Shown here: positions 37,701-51,234 of the stretch, one piece after another
How the letters are laid out: every line of letters starts with the position of its first letter
Position numbering within the stretch: the stretch's first letter is position 1
Assembly: GCA_036873135.1 (NCBI GenBank)
Contig: JAPTYO010000002.1
Coordinates: forward strand, 717,185 to 781,184
Origin: Clarkia xantiana subsp. parviflora
Lineage: Eukaryota > Streptophyta > Magnoliopsida > Myrtales > Onagraceae
Length of the DNA stretch: 64,000 bases
Reading direction: 5' to 3'
Notes under the pieces: generated by a model
The model's database searches: none
What the model saw: only the letters and a program-made list of their open reading frames with translations
What the model was told of the DNA's origin: nothing
Translations under genes and position numbers: made by a program

Positions 37701-38260
37701 AGCAAGAGGAGTCGGTTTTGTTGACGGATGCATTGAACGGAAACTTCCAGAAAGTTCCAAACGGGAATCGGGCAGCGGCCTCAAGCAGCTCGGAGGTGAA
37801 ACTCACTGCCTTGAACCTCCAGAGTTTGGTTCAATCCGTGAGGAACCAAACCGGTCTGATGACAGGACCTCAAATACAAGGGCAGTGGAGTAGTGGCGGC
37901 GCAGCCACGTCGAGCATGGGCAATTTTGCTTCTTCTGGACCGGGAAATCAGACCACCGGAGAAACACAAACCACAAATTCTGGTGCGAGTCCGGTCCCAA
38001 GTTGGTTCCAACCGCAATCAGAGAAGCAAGAGAGGTGGAACCAGAGTGGTGGGGATGGGTACCAAAGGGGCTCAGGAGGATGGGAGAGGCATGGTGGTGG
38101 TGGTGGTGGTGGTGGTGGTGGTGGTGGTGGTGGTGGTGGTGGTGGCGGTGGTGGTGGTGGAGGCAGAGGTTATTCGAGGACGGCAGCAGGAATGTGCAGG
38201 TTTTTCTTTGAGAATGGACACTGCAAGAAAGGAAGTTCATGCAATTATAGGCATTCTTAG
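31785..38260 (+). CDS. NERD-like PHD-SWIB-Plus3-GYF-CCCH protein
   Basis: Ten exons: 31785-32743, 32838-32917, 33440-33627, 34318-35044, 35145-35272, 36041-36100, 36184-36234, 36385-36455, 36659-36813, 37248-38260. Together they give one frame of 1143 residues. Domain order: acidic N-terminus, PHD finger from about 304 (VCFICFDGGDLVLCDRR...WHICSKC), SWIB about 507-587, Plus3 about 605-760 ending in LRDRASDLGRRKELREC, GYF about 918-970 (IWHYQDPSGKIQGPF), a 24-glycine run, and a final CCCH finger (C-X8-C-X5-C-X3-H). This order is that of Arabidopsis C3H19/NERD, a nuclear protein that binds histone H3 and AGO2 and links small RNAs to DNA methylation, and of its paralogue C3H44. The intron between exons 8 and 9 is AT-AC; the others are GT-AG. 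Function is inferred from domain order. Confidence 0.93.
33937..34197. mobile_element. MITE in intron 3 of the NERD-like gene
   Basis: Inverted arms (CCTTGTTTGGATAAAACTCC with AAAGGAAAGGGAAGGAG on the left; TTTCCTTCCCTCCCCCTTTT and CTATCCAAACAAAGCC on the right) enclose a tandem pair of a 43-base unit (AAAAGGCAAACCACATTGTA at about 34009 and 34052). No protein is encoded. Confidence 0.65.
36456..36658 (+). other. U12-type AT-AC intron of the NERD-like gene
   Basis: The 5' end is ATATCCTT directly after exon ...CGCAAAGA. The 3' end is TACATAC directly before GCTCAGGGAATG, and a TTCCTTAAT branch-site word lies at 36642-36650, nine to ten bases before the acceptor AC. All three match the consensus of introns removed by the minor (U12) spliceosome. 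Splicing this way gives GRRKELREC in frame, the family sequence. No nearby GT donor keeps the frame. Confidence 0.9.
38093..38164 (+). repeat. GGT trinucleotide repeat coding 24 glycines
   Basis: The repeat is nearly pure GGT with one GGC inside and GGA GGC at the end, and lies in frame in the last exon of the NERD-like gene just before the CCCH finger. Open frames on both strands across it (valine, tryptophan or histidine runs) are by-products. Confidence 0.95.
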
Positions 38261-39416
38261 CAAGGCCCCTTATTTACTACTACTAGTTAGTTAGTTCATC
38301 TATCTATGCATGCATCTTGTGGAGTTTCTACTTTGTACAGCTAATTTATCTAAGATTTCTTTTGTTTTTTTTTTTTGGGGATTTTTTTAGAGGTTTTTGT
38401 AATTGGTAGAATAGAAGTGTAATTTTATTTTCAGTTGTAGCAGCTATCCGAAATGATCTTTTTTATTTGTTAATAAAAATGAATATGGATCTCTACATTT
38501 GGCCTAATAATATCACTGAAATAATTTGAGCAAGTTAAATGCCAAACGGGAGGAGAAGAAAAAAAAAATTGTCGACTCAAAAACAAATGAAACGGTATGA
38601 GAAGGAAAAAAAATTCAATATTCAAGAGCTAACAAACTAGAGTAAATAATGATTTAAATTAAAGGGATAATGATATAACAAGTACTTTCTATTTCTTTAT
38701 TATTTTCAGTTAGTCATGTGCAAAACATTTAGCTGTTAGATTTAACGGCATTAACATAATTCATCTAAAACGATTTTGTTCACGAACAAATTGCTAGCTC
38801 AAATTTTTTTTTTCTTCGGGGACAAATAGCTAGTTCAGGTTTCTTTAAGTTAACAAATGGTTAGGTCACGTTTACTTTTCAGTTATTTTTCAACGGAATC
38901 GGCACATACACGACATATAATTATGCGAAATGACCAAAATATCTCAGCACGTCATCTTCTAATATTATAGAGACCAACATGCTTAAGACCTATTCATTGT
39001 TAATTGTGATCACTTGATTTTGAATGTGGTAATTTATTTTAACCTAAAACATTAAATACGTAAGTTGAGTGAATAATATTAGAAGATCATGGGTTAGGAT
39101 ATTTTGGTCATCACATGTCGTGCACGAGCCAATTTCGTAAAAAAAAAATAGAAAGGTAAACGAAGCTAGCTATTTATTCACTTAAAAATATGAATTAGCT
39201 ATTTATCCGAAAAGTAATGGGAGTTAGCAATTTGCTCGCGGAAATGTGAGCTAGCTATTATATAATTAACCTATATATATATATATATATTTTTTTTTTT
39301 TTTCTTTCAAACTTTTCAATCTGATTTTCGTCCAACATGTTGGACAGGAAACTCTTGAGTCTCTCAAGTCTCAATTATTAAAAGACGAGAATTTTGAGAG
39401 TTGGAGAGCAAAATTC
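38261..39416. other. Intergenic and UTR sequence, no gene seen
   Basis: The first 200 bases or so are probably the 3' UTR of the NERD-like gene (AATAAAAATG near 38472). The rest is AT-rich. Words near 38770-38860 and 39110-39250 recur in inverted order (for example AGCTAG...ATTTGTTC and inverse), which suggests another degenerate foldback element at about 38680-39260. Confidence 0.45.
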
Positions 39417-41876
39417 ATGGCAATTGAGGAAAACTCAATGCGTGTAAACGAAGGGGAAGTCCCACCGGGGTCACCGCCAGTCCCCGATCGGAGCCCGAAT
39501 CCCAATCCTAACCCTAACATCAAAGGCGGAGGATTGAAAGGGAAGTCATGTAAGGGGTGCATGTACTACTCCTCTATCCAGAAATCCAAATCCAAATATC
39601 CCACTTGCGTTGGCATCTCGCGGACACTCCAACAAGGTCGGTCGTTTTTCTTCCTCTAGGCTCATCAAAGTATGTCTTTTCATGTCGTTTGTTTATTGAC
39701 GCCCAATAATTTTGTTTCTTCGCATCTAATTGTACTTCGGTTTCGCCCAGGTTATTGTGTTTCAGCTTTAATTTAGGTTAGTTTGATGTTGTGATTTGAT
39801 TCTGGAATGCGTTCTATTTAGCAGTTGATTGATTGATTGGGTTTCTCTACCAAAAAGCTCTTTCACCATGTTAAGCGTAGATGGACCACTTGAAACTCGA
39901 TATTGTAGTTGAAAGCACGGTTTAACACTTATGACCTTAAATATTTGGAAAAAAGGTCCATCGTATGTGAACTCACCATGTAAAATCAGATTAAGAGTAT
40001 AGTTGTATACTGCCTAAATCCATGCCTATAGAACGTTTGTAGAGCTTAAAAAAGGGATGTATGCCTAGTTAGTAACTAGTAAGGGTTAGTAACATCATTG
40101 TCATCTATTTGATTTTCTTCTTTGTGGCTATATATATATATTTGTTTTTGGGTGATTTTTATGTGTAAAATGGTTGTTGCTCCAGACCGTGCTAGCAACA
40201 ACAGCTCGGGAGAGGAGGCTGCAGAATATTAAAAAGTAGTTGTTGAATCGGAGTTATTCTTATATTTACTCTTTACAGTTTTAGTCAGTACTAATAGGTA
40301 ATTGTTCTGGAGATTTTGTTTTTGCTTTGTTGAGTTGGTGTAAGTACTTCTTCTCCAGACAAAATACGAATATTATGAAGAAATAGTCATTTTGTATACT
40401 AACCTATATATAATTCCCGGGCAGTTCCTGGCTACATTGTTGGAGAAACCGAGTTGGAAGCTTCGAAAGAGGGACGTGTTTTTGCTGACTTCAGATATGC
40501 TTGTGTTGGTTACTCCGTATTTCTGGAGAAAAATGGGGAATCTACGGATGCAAAGAGTAAACCAGCAGAGCTTCCATTCTGTGTTGGTCTTGAGGTGCTG
40601 ATTCATTTAAGCTGCTTTATTATCATTACTTGATTCAATAACTTCTAGTAACTACTAGAAAACAACAAAGAAAGAAATCTTATCCATTTGAATGAAGTTG
40701 ATGTTAGAGACACCAACATGATTAGAGACTTCTGATTAATTAAGAGTAGTATTCTTAGATTGTGCAATAGCTTATTGTACTTAAAATATTTGTCTAATTT
40801 AGGGTACCCTTTTACATACACATTACAGGGTCTTCTAGTTAATGCTAATATTACTCTCCTTATTAACATTATTATTATTTAATGCAGATACTGATGGATA
40901 AAAGGACTACACCTGCTGAGCAAGTTCCAGCTCATGCTCAGAAACAAGAAGGTACATCCTTTGGATCTCTTTTGCTTTCTTACATGTGCTGTTTATAGAG
41001 CTTCTTATATACCCACGGTGAACATTTTTGTGAAATCTCATTTCATGGGATCATATGATTCGTTTCTTCATTGCAGCTGTTTGGTATTTGAAATTAAGAG
41101 CTAAAGTAGATAATTGTTACGTAATCATAAGTTTGTAGTCTTGTCACCCTCAATTCAAGATCTTCTTGCTTTGCTGTATCATGATGAAATCTTTTCTTTG
41201 AACAACCAGATGGTATTCGTTGGCTCTACTCAGACATCACCTGCTGAAATTATTTAAAGTGTTTTTTTTTTAAAGATACCGAAGATAACTCAGAATATGT
41301 TTTTCCGTGCTTCAGACGGTCATGCAATTCCTCAACGCCGGACCTACAAGCCCACTACTTCTAATTCTCCTGCAGAGGACTACTTTAACAGGCAAGTCCT
41401 TTATTTGAAGGTCTTACCATTATTTTCCTGAAAGGGTTACTTTTCCACTTTCTAACTAGGTTTAATTCGGTTAAATATTTAGTATGCATGATATAGATGA
41501 GTTGGTACAGAACATTCAGTAAACTCTTGATACTCTAGAGAGTTGAAACCAGTTTCATAGTCGTTGAAAACTTAGTGTCATAATCAGATTATTAGTGGAT
41601 GTTGCATACCAACTCTGCTCACTGAATATCTTGCCAAGTCTCATCCTTTAAGCTCTTTCATATTATCGAAGTTTCCATTTTACTATTGCACGGTTCGTTA
41701 AAAAAAGTGTCTTTTTATCCATGGTCGATTCCTGATCTGATTCCCAACAATTCAGGTTTAAGAGAAACGCAGGCCTGGTGGCATCTGGGGTGACCAGAAA
41801 CGTGAACAAAGTCGGGAATTACATAAAAGAGAGCGTGGATGACATTCTTTACCCTTATCGAAGACGACCCAAGTAA
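39417..41876 (+). CDS. Plant-conserved protein of unknown function (DUF8204-like)
   Basis: Five exons: 39417-39636, 40425-40594, 40888-40951, 41316-41391, 41756-41876. The frame is 216 residues. Landmarks are GKSCKGCMYYSS...YPTCVGISRTLQQVPGYIVGE near the N-terminus with three or four cysteines (possible metal site), GRVFADFRYACVGYSV, and a basic C-terminus NVNKVGNYIKESVDDILYPY followed by RRRPK. I believe this matches a family catalogued as DUF8204 in land plants, with no known function that I can state. No signal peptide or membrane segment is seen. The fourth intron (41392-41755) has a GC donor in the favourable context AG|GCAAGT; the other donors are GT. Reading through exon 1 gives a short false frame. 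Confidence 0.8.
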
Positions 41877-42921
41877 GGATTTTTAGCCAATTTTACCCGT
41901 AAATCAGAATCGGAGCATCGTCGTGAAGTAGATATTGCTTTGGGATGCTGTTTTAGTTCTGAAATGATGTATAACGGAAGAAGGAAGCCTCCTTGGTTAT
42001 TTGGTGCTGAAATAAACAATTTTCGATGGTTTATGTTCATTTGTTTGTTGAGTTGAGCCAAATCATCTTTATAGTTATTATATTTTTTTTTTGGAAGATA
42101 GCCGCTGAATGTAATAATGTAATGTATTATCACTTCGTATTGATATTTGGTCAAATAATGGACTCGTTGCCAAAATGTCAACAAGGGATTATACATGTTG
42201 TGGTTTCAATTACCATTCAACTTCCTACCTTTTGTTGTTCCATTATTAGTTGACATACCGTAAGAGCATCCACAGTGGTATTACGTAAAGATTACGTAAA
42301 CGTGAGTCCTACATGTTTATTTAAGTAAAGTATCTATAGTGGTTTTATATAGCATTCTTTAAAGATGGAATCCACACGTAAATTTATGTTTTTATATAAA
42401 GGTCAAATTGGAATATTTATTTGTGGTTTACGAATATAAGATCTCCAATAATAATTAATAAGTAAATTATTATATTTGTGTGTTGTTAATTGTTATGCAT
42501 GGTAGCGCCAAAACCGCGGAGAATAGTAACTTCGGACTAGCAAGAGGAGATTGGAATGACCGTTGGGTACGCGCTCTAAAGAGCGTGGCCCTCACAGCCT
42601 GCTGTAACAGTTAGATACGATACCAGAAGGCAAAAGGAAAAGGAATTTTAGTTGTGTTTGGAGGTTGGAAAGGCGGCAGAAGGTCCTATTCGGCTTCACC
42701 AGCAGCCAAGCCGCTCAGGCTCAGCTGAGCCGGTCACTACCCAAACATACACAAACACTGCACTGAAAATAAGCCAAAGCCAGAACAAGCCAAGCCGAAT
42801 CAAAGCCGCTAACTTCTACCTCCTCTCTCTGTTTTAAACGTTCGTCTCTCTCTCTCTCTCTACAACTCTCTGCGTCTCTCTCTGATTTCTGCTTCAATCT
42901 GCAGTGTATACAGTATACACA
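41877..42921. other. Intergenic with a small MITE, and DTX46 promoter
   Basis: A segment at about 42264-42480 starts with AGAGCATCCACAGTGGTATT, a common plant MITE start, followed by TTACGTAAA-type words. A CT-rich stretch at 42846-42870 lies in the probable leader of the MATE gene, which is usual for plant 5' UTRs. Confidence 0.5.
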
Positions 42922-45900
42922 ATGCAGATCAAAGCTCTGAATTCCGCTTCTTCATGCACCATTCCATCCATCCGTCACTCTACAAGCCTCGCTCGTCTCT
43001 TTCAACCTTCAATCAATCTCAGACCCTCCGCTCTCAAATCGCGGGACCTCCAAAAGCGCAGCTCTCTGTTATGGCCTTCCGCCGGAAACCACCGCAGGGG
43101 GCTGATCGCTTCCTGCATGAGTACAGACGAGGTGGCGGTTGAGGCTGAGATCGAGTATTCACAGAATGACTCCGTAGTGGTGGCGGCCGTCGAGGAGGAA
43201 GAAGAGACGGTGAGTGGAAAGAGAGAGGATCTGGCAAATAAGAGCATCGTGGATCAGATTAAGGAGATTGTGATGTTCTCTGGACCAGCGACGGGGCTCT
43301 GGATATGTGCGCCGCTGATGAGTCTCATCTCCACTGCCGTCATCGGCCAGGGGAGCTCTACCGAGCTCGCTGCCCTAGGTAAGTGCTCCGTCGTCATCTC
43401 CGATCTGATCAATTTCGGTTGAAAAAAAAGTTAGGTGGACGGGCACTGTATGGCGCTAAATTCTAGCTGGAATTAAAAGTTCCGGAGGTTTTCATAATTT
43501 ATTAAATACCCCCGAATATATACTTTTTGATATAAAGCCCTTGAAGTTTTTTTTTTGTTAGTTTCCCCTAAACTATTCTGTGATCTTCTATGCTTGGTTC
43601 TTCTGATTGATGGACCAAATTGCTTTTGATGAATGGCAGAAAGAAAACGTTGAATCTTTAATTTTTCTATATATACATTCCTTGATGATCAGTTTGACCT
43701 CCGTTAACTTAAACAACAAGTTTTTGAGTTTGAGGAATATCATGGTATGTTGGTAACTAAGAATCTTCATTTTGTGGAACCTGGACAGGTCCCGGAACTG
43801 TATTCTGTGACAACATGAACTTACTCTTTATGTTCCTATCGATTGCTACTTCAAATATGGTGGCTACCTCACTCGCCAAAGGAGTAAGCTTTTCAAACCT
43901 CTTTTGATTTCATGGTACCATATTATATATCCAGAGTCAAAGCTTGCTATGCAAGTAACTTGATGGAGGTGACATACCATGTCGTTGCAGGATAAGAACG
44001 ATGTTCAACACCAGATATCTGTCTTGCTCTTTGTCGGGTTGACTTGCGGTACCTTGATGCTTCTTTTCACGCAATTCTTCGGTCTCCAGGCACTAACTGG
44101 TACATAAATTCCATTTTTATTCCATTTTCCATTTCGCGGTTCTTCTAGAACCGTGCAAATTTACCTGTTTTGGGTGATTTTCAGCTTTTGCTGGGGCGAA
44201 GAATGCACACATTATACCTGCAGCTGCTAAATATGTTCAGGTTAATTCAAAACTTCCACACAATTACATCACTGCTAAGCAAAACAAATAAAAACAACCC
44301 GATATTCCAATCATCATCATGATCAAATTCATGGTTTTCTTTGGTTATTAACAGATTCGAGGTCTAGCATGGCCAGCGATTCTCTACGGATTGGTTGCCC
44401 AAAGTTCAAGGTTCGAGAGAATACTGAATAGTCTTATCCAATCACAAAATGTTCTTATATCTGACCATTTCCTAGTCATTAAAGAAAGACCATGTATCTG
44501 AGCATTATTACCTTAATCTATGCAGCCTCGGCATGAAGGATTCGGTGGGTCCATTGAAGGCACTGCTGGTTGCCAGTACTGTGAATGGCCTCGGGCACTT
44601 GATCCTCTGCAAATTGCTAGGTTACGGCATCGTGGGGGCAGCATGGTCAACAATGGCATCTCAGGTAGTTTATCCTTAACTTGTAACTCACATTTTGAGA
44701 CAACTCCATTTGTGTCTCACTAAAGCCATGAATGAATGTATAGATCGTTGCGGCATACATGATGATCCAATCACTGAACCAGAAAGGCTTCAACAGCTTC
44801 GCCATCTCTGTTCCATCACCTGCTGAGTTTCTCAACATTTTTGGTATTGCTGCTCCAGTGTTCGTCACCATGTTTTCAAAGGTATGCTCTGTCGTACGAT
44901 GCTCATAATTCGGGACACATTCTAGACATACATTGTTTGGTGTTTCTTTCAGGTGGCTTTCTATTCGCTCATCACATACTTTGCAACTTCAATGGGGCAA
45001 AACACAGTTGCTGCTCACCAGGTGATGATTCAAATGTACAGCATGTGTGTAGTTTGGGGGGAACCTCTTTCCCAAACTGCACAGTCGTTTATGCCCGAGA
45101 TGATGTATGGGAAAAACCGAAGCTTGGAGAAGGTAATACTCACTGTCTGTCTCTCTTTTCCAAGTTTCAAATTTTACATGTTCTCAATGTCAGTCAGTCA
45201 CTGAAGAAAATTTGAACAGGCTCGAATGCTTCTGAAGTCGCTAATGATAATCGGAGCTGCTCTTGGGTTAGTCATATCCAGTATTGGAGCCTCCGTTCCA
45301 GGATTCTTCCCCAATATGTTCACTTCCGACCCGAATGTCATACAACAGGTCAGTTCTTCAGAATTATGCTAATCCAGACAAGACCAAGATTCTGTCTGGG
45401 ATAAACCAAGATCATCAGTTACCATTTATTGAGTCTTGCCTACTGCAGATGCACAAAGTTCTGCTGTTTTTCTTTGTCGCCTTGTCTGCAACACCGTGTA
45501 CCCACAGCCTTGAGGGTACCTTGCTGGTAAAGTTTCCTCCATTGACTACATATTTGATTCTTCACATAAGCAACCTAGACAATTTGCATCATATACTTTG
45601 AATCTACAAACAGACCCATAAATGCATCATCATCATAATATCTACTGTTTGTTGTTGCAGGCAGGACGAGACTTCAAATTCGTTAGCTTGGCGATGAGCG
45701 GATGCTTCGGTCTTGGCGCACTTGTGCTTATGGTGAGGCCACATTTTCGATTAATGCATTCTAGACTATCTTCATCTTATTGTTCTTCTTACTAACTCGA
45801 GTTGTGGGTCCAGCTTGTGAGCAGCAGGGGATATGGGCTACCAGGCTGCTGGTGTGCCCTAGTCGGATTTCAATGGGTAAATTTTATTGCTCTCTTGTCA

Positions 45901-46053
45901 CTTCATCTTCCCGAAAACTTGCCAAAACTGACTAAAAAATCGATATTGCAGGCTCGGTTCTTCCTTGCTCTCCAGCGACTTCTCTCCCCGACCGGGATTC
46001 TGTATGACGACGAAGTAGGTGATTATCAAGTCGGGAAGTTGAAAGTCGTGTAA
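42922..46053 (+). CDS. DTX46: Chloroplast MATE transporter, EDS5H/DETOXIFICATION 46 type
   Basis: Thirteen exons: 42922-43378, 43789-43883, 43991-44099, 44185-44240, 44355-44410, 44526-44664, 44744-44881, 44953-45132, 45220-45348, 45449-45526, 45661-45732, 45814-45876, 45952-46053. The frame is 557 residues and every junction keeps it. A Ser/Arg-rich N-terminus ([19 protein letters not shown]) looks like a chloroplast transit peptide. MATE segments follow, such as [57 protein letters not shown] and QSFMPEM. EDS5 (DTX47) exports salicylic acid precursor from chloroplasts, and EDS5H (DTX46) is its paralogue with a related role. The length agrees with DTX46 (about 559). EDS5 itself is the alternative, and the N-terminus favours DTX46. 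The start is the first ATG that gives the transit peptide. Confidence 0.9.
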
Positions 46054-46650
46054 AGTAGAGCCGACGCCACATACGATGGTATATTGCTTAGTTTCTTGAT
46101 CCACAAGCTTCATTAAAAGGTAGCTATATATATATGCTGCAATATGTGTCGATTTTGTTAGTTAGGGGGTTTAGAGTAAACTGTAATTGATTGTTCTCAA
46201 ACAGTTGTTGATGTATTTGTTATCCTGAATGGCAATAATGGCACAGTTTTGATTGATTCGATAAACCAATGCAAGAATAGAAGTATCACCTCTGCTGTTT
46301 TCTTAACACCAGCATGCAAATTCTGACTTCACAAGAAAAACCTGGATTGCAATTGAATTGAACTCACATTAAAAAAGCGCAAGAAATCACTGCAATTCAA
46401 TAGCTCAATGAGCTGATCAAGCAAACACAGTTGAATTGGATGCTAGAACTTTCAAAAAAAAAAAAAAACCTTCATAAAATGAATAACACTTGAATTAATT
46501 AAAGGATTAATTGAAAATAAAGGTAAATCTGTCATTTTTTAATCATTTAATCACATTGAATCAAATATGAAAGATTAAATAGAACAAATTTGAACCAATT
46601 AATCACATTCTCGAACATTAGTAACTAAACAATCACGTTAAAAAACAAGT
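46054..46650. other. DTX46 3' region, nothing else recognised
   Basis: The likely 3' UTR extends to about 46250. AT-rich sequence without a gene follows up to the TIR element. Confidence 0.5.
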
Positions 46651-47114
46651 GGTTAATAACTAATAAACTGTCTGAGGTTTGGTCCATGTTGAAATTTTGT
46701 GTCTGAACTTTAAAGTGTAGAATAGACTGTCTGAGGTTTGGACTTTGTTGAAATTTGGTTTCCGTCCAAAATTGCTGTTAATTTTGACAAAATGTTGCGA
46801 AAAGACAGAATTGTCATTTCTACCAAGTATGAAGTGACGAAATTACCCCTAGAGTCAACACAATCACCACCCAACTCCGGCCACCTCCCAATCCGGCCGG
46901 CCACCACCCAACTCCAGCCGGCCACCACCCAAAAATCCTCTAGTTGTTGATTTAGCTAGGAGGGGTAATTTCGTCAATTCACTAAGTAATAGAAGGTCGG
47001 ATTTTTCTTGGAGGGACCTTTTTGGAATATCCATTTTATCGAGCTCTACTGACAATCAATTTCAACGACGGACACCAAATTTCAACATGTGTCAAACCTC
47101 AAACAGTTTAACCC
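46651..47114. mobile_element. TIR element with GC-rich minisatellite
   Basis: The left end is GGTTAATAACTAATAAACTG followed by TCTGAGGTTTGGTCCATGTT; the right end is AACATGTGTCAAACCTCA and AACAGTTTAACCC. The termini match the 25729-26257 element. A minisatellite of CCAACTCCGGCCGGCCACCA units lies inside at 46868-46930, so AT-rich arms and GC-rich core resemble the 1824-2460 and 59048-59610 segments. Confidence 0.7.
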
Positions 47115-47406
47115 TAAAAACAGAAGTAACTAGTGGATTACAATGGGAAACATTAGTAACTTGTATTCACCCTTAGTTATTTATGCATCAAATAACTATT
47201 GATCCACAAAGACTAGTACCAGTCAGGGAAGGAATGATAAGTAAACAACCACATAAATACATAACAGCTTGATATAGATTAAATATGATCAGTGTTGGAT
47301 AGAAAGGAGAAATGCAAGCACAAGTTTCCAATGTTTTGATCAGATCTGGCTTTAGCATATATGTACAGTACACAACAGATGATATGCCAACTTTAAGTGT
47401 TCAACT

Positions 47407-49746
<2,340 letters not shown>

Positions 49747-49873
49747 GTTCGTAAAAGCCAATAGCTCTCTCTCCTTCTCCGTTGTATGTATTTGTAGAAG
49801 GAGCTACGAAGCTGCCAGTAAATGGAGATTGGAGATAGCTTGGGGAAGGGGGACACGTATCCAATGAAGACTG

Positions 49874-49883
49874 GACACGTGTC
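49874..49883. promoter_or_regulatory. Palindromic G-box/ABRE upstream of RD19-like gene
   Basis: GACACGTGTC is a perfect 10-base palindrome holding the CACGTG G-box, about 130 bases upstream of the protease start codon. A related ACACGTAT word lies at about 49853. ACACGTG elements bind bZIP factors of the abscisic acid response, which fits the drought induction known for RD19 genes. Confidence 0.55.
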
Positions 49884-51234
49884 TGGATGAGTAGTCGCGT
49901 GCCGTGATTTTGGATGGTAGGGCGGTTGGTTGGTTGTTTTCCATGAGTTGCGGAATTTGGGGTTACACGAATAAATCGAGAAAATGTCCAGTTTTTTTAC
50001 CTTTTTGCCCCTATATGAAATGACCTCCTTACCCTTGTGAATTTCTCTTCATAAGTCCTTCGTGGGCTTGCTAGCTAACTTGGGCTTTCGGTCCTTCTCT
50101 CCACTGCCAAAAGAAGGCCTTTCTCATTGGAACCGTAGAAGTTCTTTTTTTGGGCCAACAATAGAAGCTTATTTACTTTCAGTTTTGAAAAATATAATTT
50201 TTTTTGTTTTGCATTGGATGTATTTCTGTTATATTAAAATATAAAGCTGTCAATTCGTGCGGGTTCAAGTCATGTCAGATTCATATCCTGTATAGGAAGC
50301 TCAAACACATCCAACCTGAAAAATCATCACAAAAAAACATATAATAAAAAATAAAATATTTAATATATATTTTTTATATGGCCTATATTGGTATTTGATT
50401 GTTTATTTGGGTCTATTTTAGTGAAAAACTCCACACCATCTCCATCTTCTCTTCGCTCTCCCTCCCACAATTTCATATAGGGAGAGAAATTAGCGACTTT
50501 AATGATCTCGACTTGCTAGTTGTCGAATTTAGACAATCATGAATCATAACCCAACCGTCGGCATAAGATGCTTGCCACCTTGGGATGAATATTTCTTCAC
50601 AGAGGGGTGACAAGTAGGTTGTCACATGCCCATTTTTTCTTAAAGAAAGAGTTTCTTCATAAGTGATGGTCGTCGCCTCTTCTTATTCCTTAAGAGGAAG
50701 GATCTTTGTCGAGAGGCGTCACCCTTTGTTTAGTTGCCGTCTTGGTTGTCGTCATCTCATAAAAAAGATATATCGAGCTTTCGTCTTTATTTTCTCAATT
50801 CAAATCGAAATAGTCGTCGACATTCACTTCGTGGTTCTGACTTTGATGGTACTGACTTATCAATTGTCAATCTTAGATTATCTTAAATCGTTATCTAACA
50901 AAATTAAAATCCGAATTCACGAGGTTCCTTAAAATGGTTGGGTTGACCCGCAAAGTCTACCGCGGACGGCTCGATCCATTTCACACACCCACCTCCATCT
51001 TACTCTCCAGCCCACAGTTTCACAGAACAGACAGAAAGTGTTTTTTTCTTCCCTTCTTTTGGCGCCTCGTCGCCTCCTTCACCTGCACTCTTCTCGACTC
51101 CACCCCTCTTCTCTTCACTTTCTTCACTCCCGACCCTTTGTTTCCTTCACTCTCTCTACTCCACCACCTTCATATGTGAAAATTCAAAACCCTCCGCAGA
51201 ACCCCTTTGATTCCTTCCTCTTCTGGCACTACAG
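49884..51234. other. Intergenic between divergent RD19 and SAE2 genes
   Basis: A half-copy of the 27433-27932 arm occurs at about 50380-50432. TGTCAATTCGTGCGGGTT near 50249 resembles a MITE start. The last 200 bases are pyrimidine-rich (TCTTCACTTTCTTCACTCCC) and are probably the SAE2 leader. No gene was recognised. Confidence 0.5.

Noticed and set aside
37803..38240. Histidine-run minus-strand frame, and valine- and tryptophan-run plus-strand frames
   Set aside because: They are shadows of the GGT repeat in the NERD-like coding exon.
39498..39520. Telomere-like CCTAACCCTAAC words
   Set aside because: They lie in frame in exon 1 of the DUF8204-like gene and code an Asn-Pro repeat.
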